DNA of 64,000 nucleotides from Microvirga guangxiensis (GCF_900102135.1 NZ_FMVJ01000002.1:146789-210788), one strand, 5' to 3'; shown: positions 36,036-45,285, counted from the stretch's first letter. Program-made: numbers and translations. The notes: generated from the sequence alone by a model not told the origin.

Positions 36036-38018
36036 GTGACGGCGGCTGCGGACTCGCGCGAAGATACGTTCCCTAAATTGCTGGCGCGGAATGCACGCAT
36101 CCGCCCTGCCCGCACCGCGTTCCGCCACAAGGATCTCGGCATCTGGCAATCCTGGACGTGGAAGGAAGTCCACGACATCGTCCGCGCCTATGCGGCGGGC
36201 CTTGAGGCGCTCGGCCTCAAACGCGGCAGCAAGATCGCCGTCATCGGCTATAACCGCCCCTATCTCTATTGGACCATCACCGCCGCCCAATGGCTCGGCG
36301 CGATCCCCATTCCGGTTTATGCGGATTCCGTCGCCGAAGAGATGGCCTATGTGCTCAGCCATGCCGAGGTGACTCACGCTGCGGTTCAGGATCAGGAGCA
36401 GGTGGACAAGCTTCTCACCGTCTCCGACCAGCTCCCGAAGCTGGAGCATGTGCTCTACGACGAAGAGAAGGGCCTGCGGGACTACGACCATAGCCGCCTG
36501 CACTCCATCGCTTCCGTTGTCGAGGAAGGACGCGCGCGACTGGCGGATGGGGGAGAGGCCGCGAAGATCGAGAACGAATTGCAGACCGGCAAGGGCTCCG
36601 ATCTCGCGATTATTCTCTATACATCCGGCACGACGGGACGCCCGAAAGGCGTCATGCTCACCTCCGACGCGGTGATCGCGGCCGCGCGGATCGGCTGCGA
36701 CTTCGACAATCTCAACGAGAGCGACGAAATCATGGCCTACCTGCCCATCGCATGGGTGGGCGATCACATCTTCTCCTATGCACAGGCCTTCCTTGCAGGA
36801 CTGTGTGTGAACTGCCCCGAGAGTCCCGAGACCGTCGCCGAAGATCGGCGGGAGGTCGGCGCGACTTACATCTTCGCCCCGCCGCGCGTGTTCGAGAGCA
36901 TTCTCACGCTCACCATGGTGCGTATCGAAGATGCGAGCGCGCTGAAGCGGCGCATGTTCCACTACTTCATCAAGCACGCCAACAAGGTGGGCGAGAAGAT
37001 CCTCAACAAGGAGCCCGGCGTCGGCGCGTGGGACCGCCTGCTCTGGCAGATTGGCAACGTGCTCGTCTACGCGCCCCTGCGCAACCGCTTCGGCATGACG
37101 CGCGTGAAGGTGGGATACACCGCGGGCGAGGCCATCGGCCCCGAGATCTTCCGCTTCTACCGTTCCATCGGCGTCAACCTGAAACAGCTCTACGGCCAGA
37201 CGGAGGCCTCCGTCTACATCACCATGCAGCCGGACGGCGAGATCCGCGCGGATACCGTGGGCCGCCCTGCCCCCGAAGTAGAGATCCGCATCGCTGAGAA
37301 CGGCGAGGTGCTCTACCGCTCGCCCGGCGTTTTCATCGGCTATTACAAGGACGACGAGAAGACCGCCGAAACAAAGACGCCGGACGGCTTCGTGCATTCG
37401 GGCGATGCGGGTTTCTTCGACGCCAATGGGCATCTGAAGATCATCGACCGTGCCAAGGACGTAGGCAAGATGCGCGACGGTGCGCTCTTCCCGCCGAAAT
37501 ATGTCGAGAACAAGCTGAAGTTCTATCCCAACATCAAAGAGGCGGTCTGCTTCGGCGACGGGCGGGATTACGTCTCCACCTTCATCAACATCGACCTCGT
37601 GGCCGTGAGCAACTGGGCCGAGCGCAACGGCGTCACCTACGCTTCCTATCAGGAGCTTGCAGGCCACCCCCGCGTGTATGAGATGATCGAGAAGCACGTG
37701 GACGAGGTGAACCGCTCGCTTGCATCCGAGCCGCTCATGGGCGGTGCGCAGATCAAGCGCTTCCTCATCCTGCACAAGGAACTCGACGCCGACGACGGCG
37801 AGCTGACCCGAACCCAGAAGGTGCGCCGCGGCTTCATCGCCGAGCGTTACGCGCCGCTGATCGAGGCGCTCTACGACGGTTCGCCCGAGGCCGACATTTC
37901 CACGGAAGTCACCTTCGAAGACGGGCGCAAAGGCGTGATCTCCGCTCGCGTGAAGATCAGGGACATGAAGCTCTATCCCATTGATAAGACTACTCTCATC
38001 CCGGAGGCCGCCGAATGA
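36036..38018 (+). CDS. AMP-dependent acyl-CoA synthetase (long-chain/FadD15-like)
   Basis: 660 residues from GTG 36036 with AGGGAGGA at 36021-36028; an in-frame GTG at 36015 overlaps that site. The AMP-binding motif ILYTSGTTGRPKGVMLT lies at about residue 195, with YGQTEAS and the hinge HSGDAGFFDANGHLKIIDRAKD later. It makes an acyl-CoA with ATP. As first gene of an operon with a HAAT-type ABC transporter (next start overlaps by 4 bases), it probably activates the transported organic acid. Confidence 0.92.
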   Translation: MTAAADSREDTFPKLLARNARIRPARTAFRHKDLGIWQSWTWKEVHDIVRAYAAGLEALGLKRGSKIAVIGYNRPYLYWTITAAQWLGAIPIPVYADSVAEEMAYVLSHAEVTHAAVQDQEQVDKLLTVSDQLPKLEHVLYDEEKGLRDYDHSRLHSIASVVEEGRARLADGGEAAKIENELQTGKGSDLAIILYTSGTTGRPKGVMLTSDAVIAAARIGCDFDNLNESDEIMAYLPIAWVGDHIFSYAQAFLAGLCVNCPESPETVAEDRREVGATYIFAPPRVFESILTLTMVRIEDASALKRRMFHYFIKHANKVGEKILNKEPGVGAWDRLLWQIGNVLVYAPLRNRFGMTRVKVGYTAGEAIGPEIFRFYRSIGVNLKQLYGQTEASVYITMQPDGEIRADTVGRPAPEVEIRIAENGEVLYRSPGVFIGYYKDDEKTAETKTPDGFVHSGDAGFFDANGHLKIIDRAKDVGKMRDGALFPPKYVENKLKFYPNIKEAVCFGDGRDYVSTFINIDLVAVSNWAERNGVTYASYQELAGHPRVYEMIEKHVDEVNRSLASEPLMGGAQIKRFLILHKELDADDGELTRTQKVRRGFIAERYAPLIEALYDGSPEADISTEVTFEDGRKGVISARVKIRDMKLYPIDKTTLIPEAAE

Positions 38019-38815
38019 GAGCGCCCGATCATCCCGTCATGTCGAAAGGCGACGTGCTGCTCGCCGTCGAGAACGTCTCGCTGGGCTTCGGCGGCGTGAA
38101 GGCGCTGACCGACGTATCCTTCGACATCCGCAAGAGCGAAATCCGCGCCATCATCGGCCCGAACGGCGCTGGGAAGACCTCGATGCTCAACTGCATCAAC
38201 GGCTTCTATTATCCGACGGAAGGCCGCATCACCTTCAAAGGCGTCAAGCGCCCGAAGATGCGCCCCTATGAGGCCGCCCGCGGCGGCATCGCCCGCACCT
38301 TCCAGAACGTCGCGCTCTTCAAGAGCATGTCGACGCTGGACAACATCATGGCGGGCCGCTCCATCAGGATGAACTCCAGCTTCTTCTGGCAGCTCTTCCG
38401 CCACGGCCCGGCCATGAAGGAAGAAGTGGAGCACCGGAAGTTCGTGGAGGAGATCATCGACTTCCTCGAAATCCAGCACATTCGAAAGACTCCCGTGGGC
38501 CGCCTGCCCTACGGCTTGCAGAAGCGGGTGGAGCTCGGCCGCGCGCTCGCCATGGAGCCGGACCTGCTGCTCCTCGATGAACCGATGGCCGGCATGAACC
38601 TCGAGGAGAAGGAGGACATGTCCCGCTTCATCCTGGAAGTGAACCAGCAATACGGCACCACCATCGCGCTGATCGAGCACGACATGGGCGTGGTGATGGA
38701 CCTCTCGGACCGCGTGGTGGTGCTGGAATACGGCCGCAAGATCGCCGACGGCACGCCCGATGAAGTGAAGCGCGACCAGCGCGTGATCGACGCCTATCTC
38801 GGCGTGGCGCATTGA
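38015..38815 (+). CDS. livG: HAAT ABC transporter ATP-binding protein (LivG type)
   Basis: 266 residues; the ATG overlaps the preceding stop by 4 bases. Walker A GPNGAGKTS, LivG-typical FKG and RTFQNVALFKSMSTLDNI, a signature loop replaced by LPYGLQKRVELGRAL as is usual in LivG, Walker B LLLLDEPMAGMN and switch His in ALIEHDMGVVM. It pairs with the LivF-type ATPase at 42335 to power the importer. Confidence 0.93.
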   Translation: MRAPDHPVMSKGDVLLAVENVSLGFGGVKALTDVSFDIRKSEIRAIIGPNGAGKTSMLNCINGFYYPTEGRITFKGVKRPKMRPYEAARGGIARTFQNVALFKSMSTLDNIMAGRSIRMNSSFFWQLFRHGPAMKEEVEHRKFVEEIIDFLEIQHIRKTPVGRLPYGLQKRVELGRALAMEPDLLLLDEPMAGMNLEEKEDMSRFILEVNQQYGTTIALIEHDMGVVMDLSDRVVVLEYGRKIADGTPDEVKRDQRVIDAYLGVAH

Positions 38816-38826
38816 GGGGCTGATCG

Positions 38827-39783
38827 ATGGACATTCTCTACAAGGTCTTCGTCGAGCCGTTCCTTTTCATGGGCGAAGCGCCGGACCTTCTCATTCAGAC
38901 CCTCTGGGAAGGCCTCGTCTCCGGGGTGCTCTATGCGCTCATTGCGCTGGGCTTCGTGCTGATCTTCAAGGCCTCGGGCGTGTTCAACTTCGCGCAAGGC
39001 ATTATGGTCGTGTTCGCGGCCCTGATCCTCGTCGGCCTTTACGAGAAAGGCGTTCCCGCTTTCTTGGCGCTGATCCTCGCCGCCGTCGCGATGCTGGTCC
39101 TCGCCATCGTTGTGGAGCGTGTGGTGCTGCGCCCCCTTGTGAACCAGCCCGACATCATCCTCTTCATGGCCACCTTCGGCCTTACCTATTTCCTCATCGG
39201 CTTCGGCGAGCTGATCTTCGGCGGCAATCCGCGCGAGATGATCACGGATGCGCTTCTCCTGCCGCAGGGCACGACGGAGCTCGACGCCTTCGGCGGCTCC
39301 ATCCGCCTGCAGCATCTCGATATCGCCGCGGCCATTATCGCGTCCATCATGATCGGCATCCTCGCGGTGTTCTTCTCCAAGACGCGCATCGGACGCGCCT
39401 TGCGCGCGGTGGCGGACAGCCACAAGGCCGCGCTCTCGGTCGGCATCTCGCTCAACCAGATCTGGGTGATCGTGTGGTTCGCCGCGGGCCTCGTCGCCCT
39501 CGTGGCGGGCATCATGTGGGGCGCGCGCTCGGGCGTATCCTTTTCGCTCCAGATCATCGCCCTGAAAGCTCTGCCCGTCCTCATTCTCGGCGGCTTCACC
39601 TCGATTCCAGGCGCGATCATCGGCGGGCTCATCATCGGCGTGGGCGAGAAGCTCGGCGAGTTCTATTGGGGCCCGCTGGTCGGCGGCGGCATCGAGACCT
39701 GGCTTGCTTATGTCATCGCCCTCCTCTTCCTGCTCTACAGGCCGCAGGGCTTGTTCGGCGAGAAGATCATCGAACGGATTTAA
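38827..39783 (+). CDS. livH: HAAT ABC transporter permease (LivH type)
   Basis: 318 residues, eight or so hydrophobic helices. LivH markers include GLVSGVLYALIALGFVLIFKASGVFNFAQGIMV at the start and GRALRAVADSHKAALSVGISLNQIW in the cytoplasmic loop. GGFTSIPGAIIGGLIIGVGE near the C-terminus is also family-typical. It forms half of the membrane channel with LivM. Confidence 0.94.
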   Translation: MDILYKVFVEPFLFMGEAPDLLIQTLWEGLVSGVLYALIALGFVLIFKASGVFNFAQGIMVVFAALILVGLYEKGVPAFLALILAAVAMLVLAIVVERVVLRPLVNQPDIILFMATFGLTYFLIGFGELIFGGNPREMITDALLLPQGTTELDAFGGSIRLQHLDIAAAIIASIMIGILAVFFSKTRIGRALRAVADSHKAALSVGISLNQIWVIVWFAAGLVALVAGIMWGARSGVSFSLQIIALKALPVLILGGFTSIPGAIIGGLIIGVGEKLGEFYWGPLVGGGIETWLAYVIALLFLLYRPQGLFGEKIIERI

Positions 39784-39795
39784 GGGAGTTCTGAC

Positions 39796-40881
39796 GTGCT
39801 CTACCGCGAAGCCGGTCAATTCAAGACGAATTACGTCAGCGATTCCGCGATCTTTCCTTTGCGCCAGGACAGGATCGGCCTCGGCCTCATCATCCTGGCC
39901 GCCTATGCGCTCGCCTTCCTGGGCAACAGCTTCCTGCTGCAAGCGGTGATGATCCCGTTTCTGGTGTTCTCGCTCGCCTCCATCGGGCTCAACATCCTCA
40001 CTGGCTATACCGGCCTTCTGTCGCTGGGAACCGGCGCGTTCATGGGTGTGGGCGCATATGCCTGCTACAAGCTGATGACGGCCTTTCCGGATGTGAACGT
40101 GATCATCTGGATCTTCGTGTCCGGCTTCTTCTCCGCCGCCATCGGCGCCTTGTTCGGCCTGCCCTCGCTTCGCATCAAGGGCTTCTACCTCGCCGTGGCA
40201 ACGCTTGCCGCGCAGTTCTTCCTGCAATGGTGCTTCATCCGTATTCCGTGGCTCGTGAACTACAACGTCTCAGGCGCTCTCGACGCGCCTTTGCGCACCC
40301 TCTTCGGCATTCCGATCATGGGGCCGAACGCCACGCCGCAGACGCGCTACCTGCTGGTGCTCACCATCGTCATCGTGCTCACCTGGCTTGCCTCCAACCT
40401 CGTCCACGGCCGCATCGGGCGCATGTGGATCGCGATCCGCGACATGGATCTCGCGGCGGAGCTCATGGGCATCCGCCCGTTGCAGACCAAGCTCCTGGCC
40501 TTTGCCGTCTCGTCCTATTACTGCGGCGTTGCGGGCGCGCTTCTCGTGTTCATGTGGTACGGCGGCGCGGAATACGACGTGTTCAACATCAACCAGTCCT
40601 TCTTCATCCTCTTCATGGTGATCATCGGCGGATTGGGCAGCCTCATCGGTTCGTTCTTCGGCGCGGCCCTCATCTTCATCCTGCCCATCGTTCTCGGCAT
40701 CGTCCTGCCGGCGGTCCTGTCGCCCTTCGGAATCTCGGTCGGGTCCGACGTCATCGAACACCTGCGCTTCATGATCGTGGGCGCGCTCATCATCTTTTTC
40801 CTGATCGTGGAACCGCACGGCCTCGCGCGGCTCTGGCAGATCGGCAAGCAGAAGCTCCTGGTCTGGCCGTTCCCCTACTGA
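39796..40881 (+). CDS. livM: HAAT ABC transporter permease (LivM type)
   Basis: 361 residues, GTG start at 39796 behind AAGGGAG. Typical LivM content: SIGLNILTGYTGLLSLGTGAFMGVGAYA, LPSLRIKGFYLAVATLAAQF, RDMDLAAELMGIRPLQTKLLAFAVSS, IGGLGSLIGSFFGAA. It pairs with LivH. The N-terminal 25 residues (REAGQFKTNYVSDSAIF) are a polar lead seen in this ligase-linked subgroup. Confidence 0.94.
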   Translation: MLYREAGQFKTNYVSDSAIFPLRQDRIGLGLIILAAYALAFLGNSFLLQAVMIPFLVFSLASIGLNILTGYTGLLSLGTGAFMGVGAYACYKLMTAFPDVNVIIWIFVSGFFSAAIGALFGLPSLRIKGFYLAVATLAAQFFLQWCFIRIPWLVNYNVSGALDAPLRTLFGIPIMGPNATPQTRYLLVLTIVIVLTWLASNLVHGRIGRMWIAIRDMDLAAELMGIRPLQTKLLAFAVSSYYCGVAGALLVFMWYGGAEYDVFNINQSFFILFMVIIGGLGSLIGSFFGAALIFILPIVLGIVLPAVLSPFGISVGSDVIEHLRFMIVGALIIFFLIVEPHGLARLWQIGKQKLLVWPFPY

Positions 40882-40951
40882 CGGCTGGCTCAAAGGAGAC
40901 GGGAACTCAACAAAACCGGCTCAGCCGGACCAACAACGGGAGGAAACGAGA

Positions 40952-42274
40952 ATGTCGTTTCGCAAAATGAGCCTCGGACTGGCCGCCGCAACCATGCTCG
41001 CCGGCACAGCACTGCCTGCCTTCGCGCAGGATTCCATCTACGTCCCCCTCTTCACCTACCGCACAGGCGCTTTCGCGGGCTCCGGCACCTACATTGCCGA
41101 CGGCATGCACGACTACCTGCAGATGCTGAACCAGCGCGACGGCGGCATCGGCGGCGTGAAGCTCGTCATCGAGGAATGCGAGACCGGCTACGACACCAAG
41201 AAGGGCGTCGAGTGCTATGAGGCGGTGAAGGGCAAGAACCCGGTCATGGTCAACCCCTGGTCCACCGGCATCACCCTGCCGCTGATTCCGCGCGCCTCCG
41301 TGGACAAGATCCCGATCCTCTCCATGGCCTACGGCCTCTCGGCTTCCGCGCGTGGCGACATCTTCCCCTGGGTTTTCAATCCGCCGGCCACCTATTGGGA
41401 CGGCCTGTCGATGATCATCAAGTACATCGGCGAGAAGGAAGGCGGCCTTGAAAAGCTGAAGGGCAAGAAAATCGGCTTCATCCATCTCGATGCGGCCTTC
41501 GGCAAGGAACCGATCCCGCTGCTGCAGGAACTGTCGAAGGAAATCGGCTTCGAGGTGGCGCTCTATCCCGTCGCCGCGCAGGACATGCAGAACCAGTCCT
41601 CCCAGTGGCTCAGCGCCCGCCGCGACCGCCCCGATTACATGATCATGTGGGGCTGGGGCACCATGAACGGCGCAGCCGTGAAGGAAGCGGTGCGCTCCGG
41701 CTATCCGATGGACAAGTTCTATTCCGTGTGGTGGCCGAGCGAGGACGACGCGAAGAGCGGCGGCGCAGGCGCCAAGGGCTTCAAGATGCTCAACTGGCAT
41801 GCGGTGGGAACCAACTTCCCGGCGCTCCAGGACATTCAGAAGCACGTGGTGGAGAAGGGACTTTCCAAGTCTCCGAAGGAAAAGGTCGGCGAGCTTCTCT
41901 ACAATCGCGGCGTCTATAACTCGCTGCTGATCGCGGAAGGCATCGCGCAGGCGCAGAAGATCACGGGCAAGAAGGCCGTCACCGGCGAGGATGTGCGCCG
42001 CGGCATCGAGAACATCAAGCTCGATCCGGCACGCCTGAAGGAGCTCGGCCTCGAGGGCTTTACGGAAACCCTTACCCTCAGCTGCTCCGATCATAACGGC
42101 CATCGTCCCGCCTTCATGCAGGAATGGGACGGCACGAAATGGGTGAAGATCTCTGACCCCATCGAGCCGATGACCGACCGGGTGAAGGCCCAGCTCGACG
42201 CCGCGGCGAAGGACTATGCCGAGAAGAACGCCGGCTGGCCCAAGCGCACGGAAGCCTGCGACAAGGCAAGCTGA
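40952..42274 (+). CDS. livK: HAAT ABC transporter substrate-binding protein
   Basis: 440 residues; GGGAGG before ATG 40952. Sec signal (LGLAAATMLAGTALPAFA) then a family 6 periplasmic-binding fold: VPLFTYRTGAFAGSGTYIADGMHDYLQ, GVKLVIEECETGYDTKKGVECYE. It is longer than LivK/LivJ (about 370), which is usual in the aromatic/organic-acid HAAT subgroup. The CoA ligase in the same operon makes an organic acid a more likely ligand than leucine. livK is used only as the family name. Confidence 0.9.
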   Translation: MSFRKMSLGLAAATMLAGTALPAFAQDSIYVPLFTYRTGAFAGSGTYIADGMHDYLQMLNQRDGGIGGVKLVIEECETGYDTKKGVECYEAVKGKNPVMVNPWSTGITLPLIPRASVDKIPILSMAYGLSASARGDIFPWVFNPPATYWDGLSMIIKYIGEKEGGLEKLKGKKIGFIHLDAAFGKEPIPLLQELSKEIGFEVALYPVAAQDMQNQSSQWLSARRDRPDYMIMWGWGTMNGAAVKEAVRSGYPMDKFYSVWWPSEDDAKSGGAGAKGFKMLNWHAVGTNFPALQDIQKHVVEKGLSKSPKEKVGELLYNRGVYNSLLIAEGIAQAQKITGKKAVTGEDVRRGIENIKLDPARLKELGLEGFTETLTLSCSDHNGHRPAFMQEWDGTKWVKISDPIEPMTDRVKAQLDAAAKDYAEKNAGWPKRTEACDKAS

Positions 42275-42291
42275 GGCAAGTGAGCTGCAAA

Positions 42292-42315
42292 CCCTCTCCC
42301 CTTCGGGGGAGAGGG
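42292..42315 (+). promoter_or_regulatory. Stem-loop between livK and livF genes
   Basis: CCCTCTCCCC-TTC-GGGGGAGAGGG is a 10-bp stem with a very short loop in the 60-base gap between the binding-protein gene and the next ATPase. No T run follows. Such structures often protect the upstream mRNA so that binding protein is made in excess. Confidence 0.6.
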
Positions 42316-42334
42316 ACAACAGAGGAAACAACTC

Positions 42335-43171
42335 ATGAGCAGCGCCGTTCAGATGCAGCCCGCATCTGCCGAAACCGTTCTGACCGTCAACAACATCGAG
42401 GTGGTCTACGACCACGTGATCCTCGTGCTGAAAGGCGTGTCGCTCACCGTGCCGAAGGGCGGGATCGTCGCGCTCCTCGGCGCGAACGGCGCGGGCAAGA
42501 CGACGACGCTGAAGGCCATCTCCAACCTTCTGCACGCCGAGCGCGGCGAAGTGACGAAGGGCTCCATCGAATTCAAGGGAGAGCGCGTCGACAAGCTCTC
42601 GCCCAACGAGCTGGTGCGGCGCGGCTGCATTCAGGTGCTCGAAGGCCGTCATTGCTTCGGCCACCTCACCATCGAGGAAAACCTCCTGACCGGCGCTTTC
42701 ACGCGCAAGGATGGCAATGCCGCCATCAAGCGCGACCTGGAGGCGATCTACGAGTATTTCCCGCGCCTGAAACAGCGGCGCACCTCCATGGCGGGCTACA
42801 CCTCCGGCGGCGAGCAACAGATGTGCGCCATCGGCCGCGCCATGATGTCGAAGCCTTCCATGATCCTGCTCGACGAACCGTCGATGGGCCTGGCCCCGCA
42901 GATCGTGGAAGAGATCTTCGAGATCGTTCGCATCCTCAATTCAAGCGAAGGCGTTTCCTTCCTGCTCGCGGAGCAGAACACCAACATGGCGCTGAAATAC
43001 GCCACCTATGGATACATTCTCGAAACGGGCCGCGTGGTGATGGACGGCCCGGCGCAGGCCCTGCGCGAGAACGAGGACGTGAAGGAATTTTACCTCGGCG
43101 TCTCGGAGGGAGACCGCAAATCGTTCCGCGCCGTTAAGAGCTACAAGCGCCGCAAGCGCTGGTTGGCTTGA
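42335..43171 (+). CDS. livF: HAAT ABC transporter ATP-binding protein (LivF type)
   Basis: 278 residues. Walker A GANGAGKTT, LivF-typical GCIQVLEGRHCFGHLTIEENL, signature TSGGEQQMCAIGRAMM, Walker B LLDEPSMGLAP and the switch position in LLAEQNTNMAL, where the usual His is absent as in other LivF proteins. The ATPase partner of LivG. Last gene of the transporter operon; a weak hairpin (GGAAAGCCTTTCC) follows near 43180. Confidence 0.93.
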   Translation: MSSAVQMQPASAETVLTVNNIEVVYDHVILVLKGVSLTVPKGGIVALLGANGAGKTTTLKAISNLLHAERGEVTKGSIEFKGERVDKLSPNELVRRGCIQVLEGRHCFGHLTIEENLLTGAFTRKDGNAAIKRDLEAIYEYFPRLKQRRTSMAGYTSGGEQQMCAIGRAMMSKPSMILLDEPSMGLAPQIVEEIFEIVRILNSSEGVSFLLAEQNTNMALKYATYGYILETGRVVMDGPAQALRENEDVKEFYLGVSEGDRKSFRAVKSYKRRKRWLA

Positions 43172-43284
43172 AAACAACGGAAAGCCTTTCCGCCTTGCTT
43201 GACGGTACAGCAACCTCTTCATAGCGTCCCTGGTCCTGTGAGCAGAGACTCACAGGACTTATCTTGAATTCTGGGGCTTCGAAA

Positions 43285-43683
43285 ATGGACTTTGGTCAAT
43301 CGGTCTCAACTTGCCTATCCAAGTACGCTACATTCTCGGGGCGTGCATCGCGCTCTGAATATTGGTGGTTTGCGCTCTTCACGATCCTCATCTCTATCGT
43401 CGCACAGATCCTGGATGCTCTTCTGGCTGTGTCTATTGGAATTGTGGGACTGGACATGATCGCCACGTTCGGTCTGCTGATCCCGAGCATCGCGGTCGCC
43501 ACACGTCGTTTGCATGACATCGACCGCTCGGGCTGGTGGCAGCTGCTCCTATTCGTTCCGCTGGTTGGCTGGATCGTCCTGCTCGTCTGGTACTGCACCC
43601 GCGGAAATGTTGGACCGAACCGGTTCGGTGCCGATCCTCTATCGGCTCCTGCAACGCGGGCGGGCATCCAGCCTGCCGCCTGA
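43285..43683 (+). CDS. DUF805 small membrane protein
   Basis: 132 residues from ATG 43285 (MDFGQSVSTCLSKYATFSGRASRSEYWWFALF), the standard DUF805 N-terminus; TTG 43264 upstream is unlikely. Four helices and the DUF805 hallmarks RRLHDIDRSGWWQLLLFVPLVGWIVLLVWY and a C-terminal PNRFG motif. Function of the family is unknown, perhaps tied to the cell envelope. Confidence 0.92.
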   Translation: MDFGQSVSTCLSKYATFSGRASRSEYWWFALFTILISIVAQILDALLAVSIGIVGLDMIATFGLLIPSIAVATRRLHDIDRSGWWQLLLFVPLVGWIVLLVWYCTRGNVGPNRFGADPLSAPATRAGIQPAA

Positions 43684-43745
43684 TCAACACCGTCGAAGCG
43701 CGGTTCGCCACTGATGATCAACAATTTGGAGCTCTTTTAAAGCCG

Positions 43746-44978
43746 ATGACTGACCATCACGATCATCTCGAGACGCGCAACCCGGCGGAACGGGAGGCTG
43801 ATCTCTTTCACCGCCTTCCGGACATCCTTCGTAAAGCCTTGGACGCTCCGGCCTATGCGGAGCGGTTCAAGGGCTTCGACCCGGCGAGCATCACGAGCCG
43901 CGAGGCGCTGGCCGCGCTACCCATCCTGCGTAAAAGCGAACTCTCCACATTGCAGAAAGCCGCCCTGCCCTTCGGCGGCTTCATTGCCGACGCTCCGGGC
44001 TCGTTCGGACGCCTTTTCACCTCGCCCGGCCCGATCTTCGAGGCAGAGCCTGCATCGACTGATCCCTGGCGCTCGGCGCGCGGGCTTTTCGCTGCGGGGT
44101 TTCGCCGGGGCGACATCGTCCTCAACACCTTCGGCTATCATCTGACGCCGGGCGGCTTCATCATGGATTCCGGCGCACGCGCGCTCGGCTGTGCGGTCAT
44201 CCCCGCAGGACCCGGCAACACCGAGCAGCAGCTCGAGCTGATCGAGGCTTACCGCCCGCGGGCTTTTTGCGGCACGCCGGATTTCCTGAAGATCCTGCTC
44301 GATGCGGCTGCCGCAGCGGGGCGGGATGCATCGTCCATCAAACGTGCCCTCGTTTCCGGCGCGGCCTTTCCGAAGTCGCTGCAGGAGGAGTTTCAGTCCC
44401 GAGGCATCGATGCATATCAAGCCTATGCAACCGCCGATCTGGGGTTCATCGCCTATGAGACCTCGGCTCGCGAGGGGCTGGTGGTGAATGAGGACATCAT
44501 CGTGGAGATCGTCCGCCCAGGCACGGGTGATCCTGTGGCCGAGGGCGAGGTCGGCGAGATCGTGGTGACAACCCTTGACCCGCACCATCCCTTCATCCGT
44601 CTGGCCCTCGGCGATCTCACAGCCGCAATGCCCGGGCTGAGCCCCTGCGGGCGCACCAACATGCGCATCAAAGGGTGGATGGGGCGCGCCGATCAGGCCA
44701 CCAAGGTGAAGGGCATGTTCGTCCGTCCGGAACAGGTCGCGGAAATCGGCCGACGGCATCCGGAACTCGGCCGCCTCCGCCTGAGCGTCGAGCGGGAAGA
44801 CGAAACCGACAAGATGACGCTCCTAGCCGAATGTGCGGCGGTATCGGGGGATCTTGCCGCAGCCGTCACGGCTACGCTGCAATCCGTCACTAAGCTCAAG
44901 GGCACGGTTGCCCTCGTTGAGCCCGGAACTTTGCCAAACGACGGCAAAGTCATTGCTGATGAGCGAAGCTACGGCTGA
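43746..44978 (+). CDS. PaaK-like phenylacetate/aryl-CoA ligase family protein
   Basis: 410 residues from ATG 43746 (weak site); the open frame to 43536 runs through the DUF805 gene. Adenylate-forming features: LFTSPGPIFEAEP in place of the usual TSGTTG-type loop (a degenerate P-loop), YATADLGFIAYETSA as the A5 region and the C-terminal PaaK segment RINMRIKGWMGRADQATKVKGMFVRPEQVAEI. It lies downstream of the HAAT transporter, matching its role as second CoA ligase in the neighbourhood. Substrate unknown. Confidence 0.85.
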   Translation: MTDHHDHLETRNPAEREADLFHRLPDILRKALDAPAYAERFKGFDPASITSREALAALPILRKSELSTLQKAALPFGGFIADAPGSFGRLFTSPGPIFEAEPASTDPWRSARGLFAAGFRRGDIVLNTFGYHLTPGGFIMDSGARALGCAVIPAGPGNTEQQLELIEAYRPRAFCGTPDFLKILLDAAAAAGRDASSIKRALVSGAAFPKSLQEEFQSRGIDAYQAYATADLGFIAYETSAREGLVVNEDIIVEIVRPGTGDPVAEGEVGEIVVTTLDPHHPFIRLALGDLTAAMPGLSPCGRTNMRIKGWMGRADQATKVKGMFVRPEQVAEIGRRHPELGRLRLSVEREDETDKMTLLAECAAVSGDLAAAVTATLQSVTKLKGTVALVEPGTLPNDGKVIADERSYG

Positions 44979-45023
44979 GAAGTCTCAGCTTGCCTGGACT
45001 CCGGCGCTAAAGACTTGATTTAG

Positions 45024-45051
45024 AAAAAGAAAAGAGCGCCTTGAGGGCGCT
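45024..45051 (-). terminator. Second minus-strand terminator without an obvious gene
   Basis: The stem GAGCGCC/GGGCGCTC has a 4-base loop. Read on the minus strand it is followed by TTTCTTTTTC (plus-strand complement at 45021-45030). The nearest minus-strand gene already has a terminator 240 bases before it. Confidence 0.75.
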
Positions 45052-45121
45052 CTGAGGTGTCCGGCCGTAGGGGCAAAAAGGACCGGAGATGCTTGAAAAC
45101 GCGCATCCGGCCTCTTGGTTC

Positions 45122-45144
45122 CAAAATTTTTTGAAAAAATTTTG
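45122..45144. repeat. Perfect 23-base AT palindrome
   Basis: CAAAATTTTTT-G-AAAAAATTTTG has 11-base arms with a single central base. It could form an AT stem in RNA or bind a regulator or nucleoid protein. Confidence 0.6.
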
Positions 45145-45285
45145 CCTCCCCCTTCGCCCTATTCAGGTCACGTTTGAACGGTTTAGCAGTGAACTTCCCG
45201 TGGGGGCAAACCCGGGCCGAGGCCGCGATCAGGTTCCCGTTAGTGGACCGGTCGCGGCCGACCACTCCATCGCAGGATCTCCCAA

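Noticed and set aside
35961..37775. Minus-strand frame opposite the acyl-CoA ligase
   Set aside because: Antisense to a well-supported gene, biased composition.
40907..42817. Long minus-strand frame opposite livK
   Set aside because: Shadow of the binding-protein gene; no ribosome binding site or recognisable fold.
43536..43745. N-terminal extension of the PaaK-like ligase
   Set aside because: Overlaps the DUF805 gene; family start is at 43746.
45020..45265. Minus-strand frame of 81 codons through the second terminator
   Set aside because: Ends inside the terminator stem and T tract; more likely RNA or a much shorter peptide.
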